From the NCBI RefSeq assembly GCF_032362555.1, contig NC_083517.1, forward strand, positions 5,600,001 through 5,664,000: DNA of 64,000 nucleotides, in the 5' to 3' direction. Position 1 is the first letter of the stretch. The number at the start of each line of letters is the position of its first letter. The translations under genes were made by a program, and so were the position numbers. The notes below the pieces were generated by a model. The model had not been told where the DNA came from, made no database searches, and saw only the letters and a list, made by a program, of their open reading frames with translations. Origin of the DNA: Amyelois transitella. Taxonomy: Eukaryota > Arthropoda > Insecta > Lepidoptera > Pyralidae. Below are positions 1-11,059 of the stretch, one piece after another.

Positions 1-581
1 TGGCATGCTCACATTTCGAAACTTTCTAAAAACCTTAGTTCTGCAGCAAACACTATTTATATTAGGCATTTGACGGATGTGGCAACTGCTAAGCTAGTAT
101 ATTTTAGTTATTTTCATAGTTAAATGTCGTATGGTCTACTGATTTGGGGAGCAGCAGTAGCCATACAAACTATTTTCAATCTATAAAAATGGGCAATTCA
201 AACTATCTGCGGTCTAAAACAAAGAGATTCGCTTAGAGAATTTTTTTAAAACCTAAATATATTAAAATTGCCCTCCCAATACATATTCGATTGCAACATT
301 GTGCATGTTAGGAAAAACTAAGATCTTTCAAAAAAGTAGGTGAATGTACTAGTAAATCACTGAGGAAAAATTATAAGTTGTTGATCCTAAAGGTAGGGAA
401 ATTATTTCTGATTAATTGTATAAGATTTTATAATAAATTACCAAAAAGTGTTCTTGAAATTAATAATAGAAAATTCAAAAAGTACATTAAAGATGAGCTT
501 TGTAGGAAAGTCTATTATAGCACGGAGTATTATTTTAATGATGAACATGTTTGTCCCGAGCTTGACATAATGGCCTCTTAA
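1..581 (+). pseudogene. Decayed 3' end of a Jockey-type non-LTR retrotransposon (reverse transcriptase C-terminus)
   Basis: Read in frame 1 from the window edge, the translation shows the C-terminal part of a Jockey-clade reverse transcriptase: WHAHISKLSKNLSSA at the start, then a YFSYFHS-like and a YGLLIWG-like block, and at 378-581 the typical tail FYNKLPKSVLE followed by a lysine-rich segment and YYSTEYYFND. At least three in-frame stops and a frame change lie between 120 and 380, so it is dead. The rest of the element lies upstream of the window. Family assignment is from memory of lepidopteran Jockey elements. Confidence 0.75.
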
Positions 582-880
582 ATACTTGTGCATTTTTGAC
601 ATGGTGTTGACATAATTTGAACAGTGTGTATGTGTATATCTTATTTTATCTTTATTTATTTGACGAAATGTTCGTATTTGAATCATTAGTTTTACATTCA
701 TTTATGTTTTTTAATGTAGACAATGTGCACGATTTAGATTTAAGAAATCTATATTTGTAAATTGACGTCCGGTGAAAATGCTGCAGTGTAGTTTGTTCCG
801 CCGCTTCTTCTACACTTGCGTTTTGGAAGCGGCAGTAGTTATAATTAGATTTAAGTGATGTGACGTCAAAAAGTGATACA

Positions 881-1050
881 TACATACATATAATCACGTC
901 TATATCCCTTGCGGGCACAGAGCAACAGTCTTGAAAATACTGATAGGCCATGCTCAGCTGTTTGACTTACTGATAAAATTGAGATTGAAAGAAGGAAAGA
1001 GTTGGAGTGGTGCTATTCTTTTTTCTATTGGTGCCGGGAACCACACGGCA
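881..1050 (-). mobile_element. SINE-A copy (TATG-tailed SINE), internally deleted, with target-site duplication
   Basis: I use 'SINE-A' for an interspersed element seen about 18 times here. Its full form is about 250 bp: it starts GTGCCGTGTGGTTCCCGGC and ends GATATAGACGTGACCATATG with a (TATG)n tail. This copy is reversed, with the tail at 881-890 and the head at about 1030-1050, and lacks part of the middle. It is flanked by the 14-bp direct repeat caaaaagtgataca at 867-880 and 1051-1064, as expected of target-primed retroposition. Confidence 0.8.
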
Positions 1051-1064
1051 CAAAAAGTGATACA

Positions 1065-4000
1065 AAAAGTGATACCTTGTTTCAAATTTTGAAAATAAAT
1101 CTATTCTACTCCACTTCACTTCTCTCATGCCATCCACTCCTCTCCATTCCATGCCATGCCATCCACTTCACTCCATTCTATTTTATAAACTTATAGTAAA
1201 CTAAATTAAATCTTTGCTTACTAAAACTTATTGATACAAACTTAGCTTCGTGACAGAGAATAGATGATATACTACATGATATATATGAAATACGTAAAAT
1301 TTTGTTTAGTTTACTTTATTATTAGTTTGACTAGCAATATTTTTAAAAGTCTTAAGACATTTGAATATGTTATATTTTCATATATGGAATTCTCAAAAGC
1401 AAATTGGTAAAGGATAACTACCTTTTAATTTCAAAACAGACAGAAAAGGATTTATGATCTCAGAAGGAAAGAAATGTGTTATTCAAAACGCATGAAAATC
1501 TAAACAGAATCGACTTTATGAAAATGTAGTTAATGAGAAATTTCACTAAGTAAAATTAATAAAAATATTTTAATCCATGATTGGAAGAGGATGCGGCTAT
1601 TATATGTCCAAATTTCCCACTATACTATAAGTCATCATGCAGATGTACATATAAAAACAATGTATCTTTTACTTAGGTACCTACATACATACATAGCTTA
1701 CTTAAACATACTTCTACATCTTTCTCTTAGGGGTAAACAAAGAGTACATATTTCCACTTGCCACGATCCGTGCAGTGTGTAGTGATTTATTGCCTTGCGT
1801 TATGCATGATGCTTTTGCTTTTGACATAATAAAATAAGAAACGTATTCGAATAGCTGAAATAATCGTAAAGGGAAAAAAGGAACCACTGGTGCGTGGGGA
1901 CGAGACTAGTTCAAAATAAAGCCGTTGCCTCAGCCGTATTTCATCTGACTAAGAAAAAGTATCACGTACTAGTAACACGACGTCACTCCTAAACGGCCGC
2001 CTACTGTAGTAACTGGGCAATAAATAAAAAAGGCGATTTAGAAAATCCCGACATGACTCCACGGATTTATACAGAGTGTTCCGACGCAAACTTTTCCTTG
2101 AGGTCATCAAAATTCTCCCCTCGTTCGGACGATTGAATGTTATGGGCCGCGAGACGCTCTCAACTTGTGACTTATGGATTGTTGCGCCCTGACATGCTTG
2201 CCAGTTACTGATTTAATTCAATGATCCCTCACCTTACATGCATTGAGGTAAATATTTGTACAACAGAACGAGTGGAAACGTATACGGAACGAAAATAAAA
2301 TTCTCAGAAAAACTTTTTAATGCCAACATATTCTTCCTTCTTCATTCTGATAAAGAAAATTTTGTAGGTTTGCTTAGATATTTTTAACATAAGTTTGATT
2401 ATGATTTAAATCAGTACAAAATAGGTGTAGTGACATAAACTGCCACGCTGACTTAACGACGCCGACAAAGTAGGTAATATAAAATATTAAAAATGAATGT
2501 ATAGGATGGTGCCTCCCTTAAAAGTTCGGTGAGAATGAATCGTTTTTTGTTTCGTGTTAAATCTAGTTTGACTGCTTGTGGTCTCAACCAATTAATAATG
2601 GTGAGTGAAAATATAAATATCAATATTAATTTTGAGGGAGTGCGATATGACGCCATAAGCATAAGCAACATTCAGATCACTTTCCCATAATATGATTTTA
2701 TCAAATATTTATTTTAGTCGTTGCGTTCAAAGTTAGAATTTCGTTAAAAGAAAGGTCATATACAGGAGACACTTAACATGTAACAAAAGTTAGGCAATAT
2801 TGTTACTAAGTGTTGCTGCCTGACTCCTACCGGAATTAGGAGTTCTATACGACCCACTTTGATGTGTTCGATTTGACAGGCTATCGATTTGTTGTCGTAC
2901 TGTTGATCTGTACCATTGATGTGGTACGCCAAGACTTCGTAAACTGGCGATAGGTACGTAATCGGTGTAACCAAATCACGATATAATAATTTAAGCAGAA
3001 AAATACTACTAGGTTTAGTTATAAATAAATAAATTGGTAACTAGTAACAAATAACTTTTGTATAAAAATACGACAAACAAAGACTTTCGAAGCTCTATTT
3101 TCCGGCTTGACGATAAGTGCGCCTTCGAAGCAGAGTAAAAAGAGCGAATAAGATTGTATGATCTTTAAAATCTCGTAATCGAGGAAACGACATCGCAAGT
3201 ACAAGCCACCGTTTGTCACATTACTAATGGCGCGGAAAATCGGGAGTTCCTCTTTCTAGAACCGGCGAACACTCGATAGGTCGATTGATTTCAAATTTAT
3301 TGTTCGTCTATACCAGCTATTTTACTCTTGCAAAGATTTTTTTAAATTACAAATTTCTTGTTTTTTGAAAAAAGAATCAAATAGGTTGTTTTAAAATTAA
3401 AAATAACGAAGTTTTTGGCTTTCTGTATTTTGAGCTTATTGCTTTAAAGCCTGTGGTTGGCCTCAGCTGCATTTAACTCGAATCTGCGTTATTTCCGTTC
3501 CCGAGTGAATTCTCGAAAATCCTCTTTTCGTAAATATTTTTTCTTTACTCTTTATGGAACATGCATGCCACATTTCACCTTCCTATGGGAAGTCATTCCG
3601 AGTGTTTGATGCCGCAGGTTTGACTGTGTTTGATTTTACCTATTGAATTTTGAAAAGAAATGTAAAAATAAATCGTTTTATTCGAGCTGTTTAATATTTT
3701 TTGTTAAGCAGGTTAGTTCTTAATTCATGACTGATTGAACTATTGCGTTGCATTATTCTGATCATATATGATTGAAGCATTTTCTACTTATATACATTTT
3801 GTGACCGGAAATAAGAATACGTATCTTAAATAAAGTAAGAAAAATAGACAGAAATGTGAATTACATACAAGCAGGTGAAGGTAACTGTGCCACAAAAACA
3901 CACGAAAAGGTAAGATTATACGCCTGATTAAATATTTTCACTCCAATGCAAATAAAATGTGAAGGAGAGGGATTTCTCTCGAGAACTTTTTGCTTTTAGA

Positions 4001-5390
4001 GTTCAGTACCCAAGGATTAAACCATATATATACTAATATTATAATGGGTAAGGGTGTTTTTTTGTTTTCTTTACCCGCTTTATCGAAATTTCATTTACTA
4101 ATTGCGAAGTACATAGGTACCTTTCATTCCAGAAAAAGTGTTGTTCCTGTAAAATAAAGCCGTGGGAAAAAGCTAGTTTATAAACATTTTTTTAATTTTG
4201 ATTTTTAACCGTAAAATAGATCGAGCTTAATAAAGTTTGGCCAATACGCCACAAATAATGAGATGTTTAGAAGTAATTTACTCTCTCTAGTAATTGATCC
4301 ACGCAAAAATTGAAATGTGATACCTAAAGGATCTAGACGATTGTTTTAATAAATTTATTGTTCACCTTGTATGCAAGGGAAGTAAAATAAAACACAAACA
4401 TAAAAATTCGAAAATAAAATGTTTGAAGTTCGCCAAAAATAAAACACATTTACATACATTTTAATTCACGTTTTAATGTAAAATACTCAAATGAGGGTTT
4501 TTAAATCAAATGTGAACATGAAACTGTCCTAAACGCATGACAAGCAGCGAGGGTAGAAAGGCTTATTAATGTCACATTTTATTCGTATTTGCGGAGACCG
4601 GCGGAATAAAAAGTAGACCTTCCCTGTTCGCTGTGACAAGACGACAATTGTAAAAAATAAATCTACGGTGGAGACTAAATGCGCCGTCATGAACACGGCA
4701 AGTAAGGATTTCATAATTTCAGTAATGACTGAATTTTAAAATCTTATTTTTTTGCATCAAAATTTTGTTTTCAATGGCTATTACCTTATTTGTAGTTTTC
4801 ACCTTAGTAAAAACCACATTCGAACGCATTCTTTGAAATCTTACCGGCGTTGATCCCCTTAATAGTTCTTTTAGGAACAAGGTGAGCGTCCGCTTTAGTG
4901 TTCGATCCAGGAAGCTATTATTTTATTGATTAGTAATAACAGCACTATGCTACTCCCATTTGTACATTTGTGCCTTAGAGTGTTAAATAAATAAACCCTA
5001 TCCACAACGAGGGAACTTTACTCAACTAGGATAGAGCGCAAAGTGACAGTGCTTACTCCCTTTGTCGCCTCTTCTTTTAAACACAGTGTCAAATGTCGTG
5101 ATTTCTGTTTCATCGTCTAAGGACCTTTACTTGTAAACTGTTTACGGGGAGGATACCTTCCTAACCGCATTAGAGATTTATTATTACCCGAAGAGACTTA
5201 CCATTTGTGACAAAGCTTTTACATTCAAATTACTAAACGACAAATTACCTAGTTTCAAAGGTTATATCAATTAGGTTATCTCAATGGTGTTTGAAATTTT
5301 TAGCATATTTGTGAGGAAGTTTTTAAAGTAGTATTGCATTTAGAGGTAGTACGCATTAAGATATAGTTTTTAAAGAAGCGCTGAGAGTTG
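1065..5390. other. Non-coding stretch with repeat scraps
   Basis: AT-rich DNA with no open frame resembling a protein. A 23-bp scrap at about 1753-1775 matches the reverse complement of the LINE 3' region seen at 55325-55345. Segment 4022-4178 looks like a short non-autonomous element: it opens with tactaatattataatg and ends near gccgtgggaaaaagctagt, a terminus frequent in lepidopteran repeats. I see nothing else to name here. Confidence 0.5.
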
Positions 5391-5396
5391 CCGAAC

Positions 5397-5550
5397 TTTC
5401 GATACTTGACCATGGAAATAATCTTTAATATCGATAAACCTATCGATCAATAAACAAAATACTATCGGTAGTATTGAACTTCAATATGAAAACTGTATCG
5501 ATAGTCCTATCGATACTATTGCTTTTACTCAACTATCGATAGACTATTTA
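5397..5550. promoter_or_regulatory. Cluster of ATCGAT (DRE-like) motifs
   Basis: Within about 150 bp there are several copies of the palindrome-like core TATCGAT or ATCGATA (near 5431, 5443, 5497, 5507 and 5536), plus a CTATCGGTAG variant near 5463. TATCGATA is the DNA-replication-related element bound by DREF and BEAF-32 in Drosophila. Whether this cluster is regulatory or the debris of a repeat with this motif cannot be decided here. No gene start lies next to it. Confidence 0.35.
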
Positions 5551-5625
5551 TGGTGGGCTATTGATCTACAACACTACTGCAGGGGTAAAAGAGCGAAGTA
5601 GTATTGAATGTGCATAATTAACTTT

Positions 5626-5690
5626 TTTATCCCTTACGAGGTAGACAGAGCCAACATTATGTTGAAAACAATATGACCACGTGCGTATAT
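5626..5690 (-). repeat. SINE-A fragment
   Basis: A short, diverged piece of the SINE-A 3' region: tatcccttacgaggtagaca followed by agccaac and a gaccacgtgcg remnant. It has no tail and no clear duplication. Confidence 0.5.
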
Positions 5691-6499
5691 AAAATCATGA
5701 AGATAGGATTTGTGGATGCCTCTTAAACTTTTTGTGTGTACGATCGACAAAAATTGGAAGCCGAGCACAGGCCTCTCCCGTCATGGCTTAACGATGGCTA
5801 TCAAAGAGACATTAGACGAAACAGGCAACTTGCACAAGGACCGGAATTTCGTGTTAAATTCAAACAAGCAACCGCTCGAAAACTGACATAAGCAATTATC
5901 TATGTGTATTTTACTACCTAAATCCGGCTTTACATTACGAAATTAGATGCATGACATTTGTTTTACAAAAAAATATGCGCATAGCACGAAACTTACCCAG
6001 TTTCACAAAAGTAATGAATGCATTGTAAAACTTAACGTTTACACGTAAAATTACTGATCAAATTAGATTTATCCAACTAATTTCAGGCCACTAATTTCGT
6101 AATGTAAATCGGGCTTTAATTAATCTAGATTATAACAGTGTCTTGGGTATGTCGACACCCTGTGATTTTTTCAAATATAAATCTACAGGCAGATAATAAA
6201 AAAGAAACAAAAGATGATTAAGCGATCATACTCCTTCTCATAGCTATATGCACCACCGCACGAACCATTTTAGCTAATTTCTGACTGCTCAAAAAGACAT
6301 GAAACGCTCCATGCACCATGTTCCCCGCATTCACTCTCATTAAATGTATCCTCATCGTTATTAAAGACACACATACAGGTAGGTAAGTACTTAATAGTGT
6401 AATCTTTACGTATAATAAATCAATAAAAATATTTACTGATCTGTCTGTTCATTAAGTTTTTTTGACTGGAATAAACATAAAAATAATAAAAAGCAAAAA

Positions 6500-6700
6500 A
6501 AAATTTTAATTTTTGTCCGTCTGCCTGTAAGTAGGTACATATACATATATGATCACGCTTATCTCCGAAAGTACTCAACCGATTTACTTCAAACTTTCAC
6601 CAGTTGCTTAGTTTTAACTCAGAAAAACATTTAAAGTTTGTTTCATCAAAATCGGTTCACTAAAAAAAAGTTATCGACATTTGAATGAACTCAAGGCATG
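6500..6700. repeat. Probable non-autonomous repeat remnant
   Basis: The text ttgtccgtctgcctg, then ctccgaaagtactcaaccga and gtttcatcaaaatcggttca, has the wording of a widespread lepidopteran repeat class. A related stretch occurs at 47080-47150 in a CFAP44 intron. The element's ends are not visible. Confidence 0.35.
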
Positions 6701-6793
6701 AGTTTGCCAGCAAATACTCGTAAGTTACGAAATTTAAAATTCGAAGTCATTTATCATTATACGACAGCATTATACCTATAACACATAAATATA

Positions 6794-6980
6794 AGTGAAA
6801 GGCGACTAAGGGTTACAAATATGGGATTCTTTTTTAGGCGATGGGCGAGCAACCTATCACTATTTGAATCTCAATTCTATCATTTAGCCAAATAGCTGAA
6901 CGTGGCCATTCAGTCTTTTCAAGCCTGTTGGCTCTGTCTACCCCGCAAGGGATATAGACGTGACCATATGTATGTATGTA
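6794..6980 (+). mobile_element. SINE-A copy, 5'-truncated
   Basis: Contains the body from aaggcgactaaggg to ggatatagacgtgaccatat and a (TATG)3 tail. The 5' third is missing, as is common for SINE and LINE copies made by interrupted reverse transcription. Confidence 0.8.
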
Positions 6981-7008
6981 GTCTACTTTATTTCGACACC
7001 ACCGCAAC

Positions 7009-7115
7009 GGCCTCGATGGTCCAGTGGTTGGCGCGTGAGACTGTGAAGTTGGCGGTCCAAGTTCGAGCCCTTACAAAAACAAGATGTTATTTTTTTTTTT
7101 TTTTTTTGTGTTATT
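7009..7115 (+). mobile_element. tRNA-derived SINE head or tRNA pseudogene followed by poly-T
   Basis: An A-box-like sequence TGGTCCAGTGG (7017-7027) and a B-box-like AGTTCGAGCCC (7060-7070) are spaced as in tRNA genes, but the acceptor stem does not close and the sequence runs into caaaaacaag and a T-run at 7089-7107. It is therefore read as the pol III promoter head of a SINE, not a functional tRNA. Confidence 0.55.
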
Positions 7116-7211
7116 TAGAGTATTTTATTTATAAAAACTGAAAATCAAAATACTACATATAATAAAACGGTAAAAATATTTTGTCTGTACATTTAATATT
7201 ATGACTGAAGA

Positions 7212-7463
7212 ATACATACATATGGTCACGTCTATATCCCTTGCGGGGTAGATAGAGCCAATAGTCTTGAAAAGACTGAATGGCCACGTTCAGCTATTTG
7301 GCTTAATGATAGAATTGAGATTCAAATAGTGACAGGTTGCTAGCCCATCGCTTAAAAAAAGAATCCCAAGTTTGTAAGCCAATCCCTTAGTCGCCTTTTA
7401 CGACATCCATGGGAAGGAGCGGTCCTATTCTTTTTTGTATTGGTGCCTGGAACCACACGGCAC
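7212..7463 (-). mobile_element. SINE-A copy, near full length
   Basis: Reversed copy that runs from a short TATG tail at 7212-7224 to the head at 7446-7463 (ggtgcctggaaccacacgg on the + strand). It is one of the best copies for deriving the consensus. Confidence 0.85.
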
Positions 7464-8540
7464 TAAATTATCTACTGTGAAAAAAATTATAAAGTGCGAC
7501 AAATTTGGGTCAATTTGTCTCGACGTGTTGCGTGTACTAGCGCTCACGCCTCCGACGGGGAGACAAGTGACTTAGACATTAATTCTTGTCTCATAAGTCG
7601 CTAAGTAACTTTAGTGAAAGATTATTATTCAGTTCTCTTTGACAAATTCACTTAGATTTTGTTCATGATGCTCCTTTCAAGTTTGTAATTCCATTATTCG
7701 TAGTAGCAGGAGCGCTGCTTTACTATATTTTGTTACAAATCTACACTTTAATAATGTGATATGTAAAATTCTAGCGTTACTGACTGACTTAGCGTAGGAA
7801 GCCGAAATTATGCATATCTTTATTTTTACCTTAAAAAGGGTAGGGTATTCTTCAGAATTGGAGGGGTCATTATTCCGTAATTTTGCATGGGAATGGTAAA
7901 TAAATGAGAATTATGCGGACGGAGCTGCGGCATAGTCGAGTCTAAATATATTGAGGTATTTCACATGAATTGTAGTTTAAATGGATAGTTTATTATTATT
8001 CCACTAGCTTTTCAATAGTTCACATGCATGTAACACTTCTGTTTTTACAGGGCAGGTTTATAATTTATGAACTTTACTGTATTTCACTTCACTCAAATAA
8101 ATAAATAAAACTTGTTCCAAAACCAAACCTAGGTATATGCTGAAAAAGTACAATATTGCGAGCGGAGCCGCGGGTGATAGCCACTGATGAGAACATTTTA
8201 AGAACTTGAATTCTCCAACCTCGATCCCTACAATAAATTAATTAAAGTTAAAGAAGTTTCGATCCTTACAACTGAAGTGGGATCACACTTATGTTTTCCA
8301 GTATACTTACCAGAGATTTATTAATTACACAAGCCAAAGTTAAAATCCTCGAAAACATTTAACTATTATGACAAGTAATTAAAAAAGGAAACGAAAATTA
8401 CATTACGATATATGTACTTGCAATTAAAAATGAAAGAGATAAGTAACGTGTATTCTACCTGTAATTATTAGAACAGAATTGTTAAAATAAAAATATTAGT
8501 CTTGATTATTCGGCGTCGATAATTAAAATTGAAATTTTTT
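7464..8540. other. Non-coding stretch, no gene seen
   Basis: AT-rich. A terminus-like repeat phrase, gcgagcggagccgcgggtga, lies at about 8158-8177, and phrases of this type end many lepidopteran non-autonomous elements. Otherwise nothing is recognised. Confidence 0.4.
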
Positions 8541-8632
8541 ACATACATACATATGGTCACGTCTATATTCCTTGTAGGGTAGACAGAGCCAACAGTCTTG
8601 AAAAGACTGATAGGCCACGTTCAACTATTTGG
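8541..8632 (-). repeat. SINE-A 3' fragment
   Basis: Tail acatacatacatatggtcac followed by about 75 bp of the 3' region, then an abrupt break. Confidence 0.75.
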
Positions 8633-9059
8633 CAAACTGCTAACTGATGAACCAGAGAACTGAAACGAACATTTTCTGACATCTAGTGGAATTTTTTCGA
8701 ACTATGAAATTCAGTAGAAAGCAAACCAACACGAACCTTCACACCAAACGGTGCAGATTACAAAATTCTGTAGAAAAGCAGGGAGAAGAACAATTTATTT
8801 AATTATATATCGAATAGATGGCAACCACAGTAATTTGGCTAAATTAATTAATCTATGCTATGATAGAAACACAAAAAGAATATTAGACATATGCCTTATC
8901 AAAGTTAGTGAATTAGCCCTAATTTCTAAATTTTTTTACACATTTTTCCACAACCAAGTTCAGGGGTCTATTCACAAAGCTTAACAAGGCATAGTCTTGT
9001 TTATTTTGTTTCATTATTTGAATACATTTTAAATGTAAAATTAACATGCCTTACACATC

Positions 9060-9128
9060 AACATGAGTGTTTACACACCTTAAACTCTATCTGAATCAAA
9101 GAGTTTAAGGTGTGGAAACACTCATGTT
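9060..9128. repeat. 29-bp near-perfect hairpin
   Basis: The arms are 9060-9088 and 9100-9128, with an 11-base loop. They pair over 29 positions with one mismatch. It would form a pre-miRNA-sized stem-loop if transcribed, but it could equally be a collapsed foldback element. Confidence 0.6.
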
Positions 9129-10800
9129 ATTTTGAATATTAGTTAAATTTACCAGTGTGCCAAAACGGCAACCAATTTTCTTTATAATTATAATTGCCAC
9201 AAACATTCGATAGTTTTATTGAGCTTGATAAGTACAATACGCGCGTTAGCGTAACACCTTCATTTTCAGTACCCTTTACCTGTAAATATAAACAATAAAA
9301 TGTGGTCACCTACTAACAGATATTTGAGAGAACAAACAGTCAGTAAAAGTTTTCGCTATCAAAAACCAATCACTTTTGTTGAATTGCAAAAGAAGAGTGC
9401 CAATTTGATTATTATTCTCTTTATTATACTTAACTAAGTAAGTAACCAATGCAAGACTTGAATAAAATAAAAACGTTCCTATGTCATCGAAGTTTTCAAA
9501 ATAACCATTCTGATTTGCAGATAAAACTTCGAAAATCAATGATGTTTGGCAACACAAGGCGACCAGTTACTCAGTTAGCAATGAAGCGCTGCTTTTTCAG
9601 CTGTAGGCGGCCTTGAATATGTTTATCTCTCTCTTACACACAAATTGGAGAATTTTCCCGATTGCTCAGCTGTTATTTCCAAAGCTCGAATCGGTGAAAA
9701 ATTTTATGTTGTTTAGATAAGATTTAAATTTGTTGTTTAATTTTTACTTGAAAATAAATAAAACTGATATGCTTCTAAATAAACTCTATATCTGATTTGC
9801 TTCCATATTGGCTAGTTAAAACTAAAAAAATACGATTAGCGAAACCAATCCAAATCACACGCTGTGATCTTACCAAACTCAATTCTATAAGCCAAAAGTT
9901 TAGCTGACACTTGCAGAAAAATATGGCTCCTTTACAAATACTGTATTTAATCAATCGCTAAGGTGCTGTAAAAATTTACAGCGTTTACGAGAATGCCGCT
10001 ACATTGCGCTGAAAAGTCGACGACAGCGCTTGCTGACTGAAAACATCCCGTCAGTCTCCTTCCGATCGACGCAGACTACACACGACACTCCCAATTTTAT
10101 TCTGTGAAACCTCTACAGTTATGGGAATCTATGACTGTACTGTTGTTCTCCTCACCTAGTGCTCCATAGAACAATTGGTAAGCATATTTCTTTATCATTA
10201 ACAAGTTGTCACATAAATAATAAGGCTGCAGGGAGCTCGTATACAACAACCCTTAGAATCGGTCTCGTTACGCAACCTTTAAATATAAATATAATTATTC
10301 TTGACTTCGTTTCCTTTCATTTAACTAGTCTAGTTGAATTTATTAATTTAATTTTAAACTTTTTAATTAGTTTTTATTCCAAATCTTGGTTTGCATAAAC
10401 AAAGATGTAGTCGAAGTAGGTATATTTAAGAAGTCATGGCGTCTCTAAACGATTAAAAATAAATGTTGAGTCGGAACATTACTGCATACACTTATGATAA
10501 CCTTATTAATTTACTAATTAATTACATAGACACTGAATCTTCGCAAGTAAAAAAAAATATTTTTAATCACATATAGGTATTAATTAGTACCTCGATTCCA
10601 ATAAAATATTCTCTGGATATTGAACGTATTGTTAAGCCCTTGTCGGTGGTAGTAACTTTCCCATCCAACTATAAGTGTTCTTTTTATAATATACGTATGT
10701 ATTGACTTTTCACAACGCATACTGCGCCTTTTTCTCCTTTTATTTTTTGGTTTCATCAAACTTATTACATACTAGTAACAGATTTTTAATCAAATAAAAA
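9129..10800. other. Non-coding stretch with one CpG-richer segment
   Basis: Mostly AT-rich. At about 9990-10180 the sequence becomes richer in CG (gccgctacattgcgctg, gtcgacgacagcgcttgctg) and ends with a good splice-donor string, attg|gtaagc, at 10177-10183. This could be a non-coding first exon of a downstream gene. I cannot prove transcription. Confidence 0.3.
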
Positions 10801-10807
10801 AAATATA

Positions 10808-11059
10808 TACATACATACGTATGGTCACGTCTATATCCCTTGGCGGGGTAAACAGAGCCAACAGTCTTGATAAGACTGAATGGCCACTATTTGGCTTAAT
10901 GATAGAATTGTGATTCAAATAGTGACAGGTTGCTAGCCCATTGCCTAAAAAAGAATCCCAAGTTTGTAAGCCTATCCCTTAGTCGCCTTTTACGACATCC
11001 ATGGGAAATAGATGGAGTGGTCCTATTCTTTTTTGTATTGGTGCCGGGAACCACACGGC
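10808..11059 (-). mobile_element. SINE-A copy, near full length
   Basis: Reversed copy. The tail is acatacgtatggtcacg at the left and the head ggtgccgggaaccacacgg at 11039-11058. It has a short deletion around the cgttcagc segment. Confidence 0.85.
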
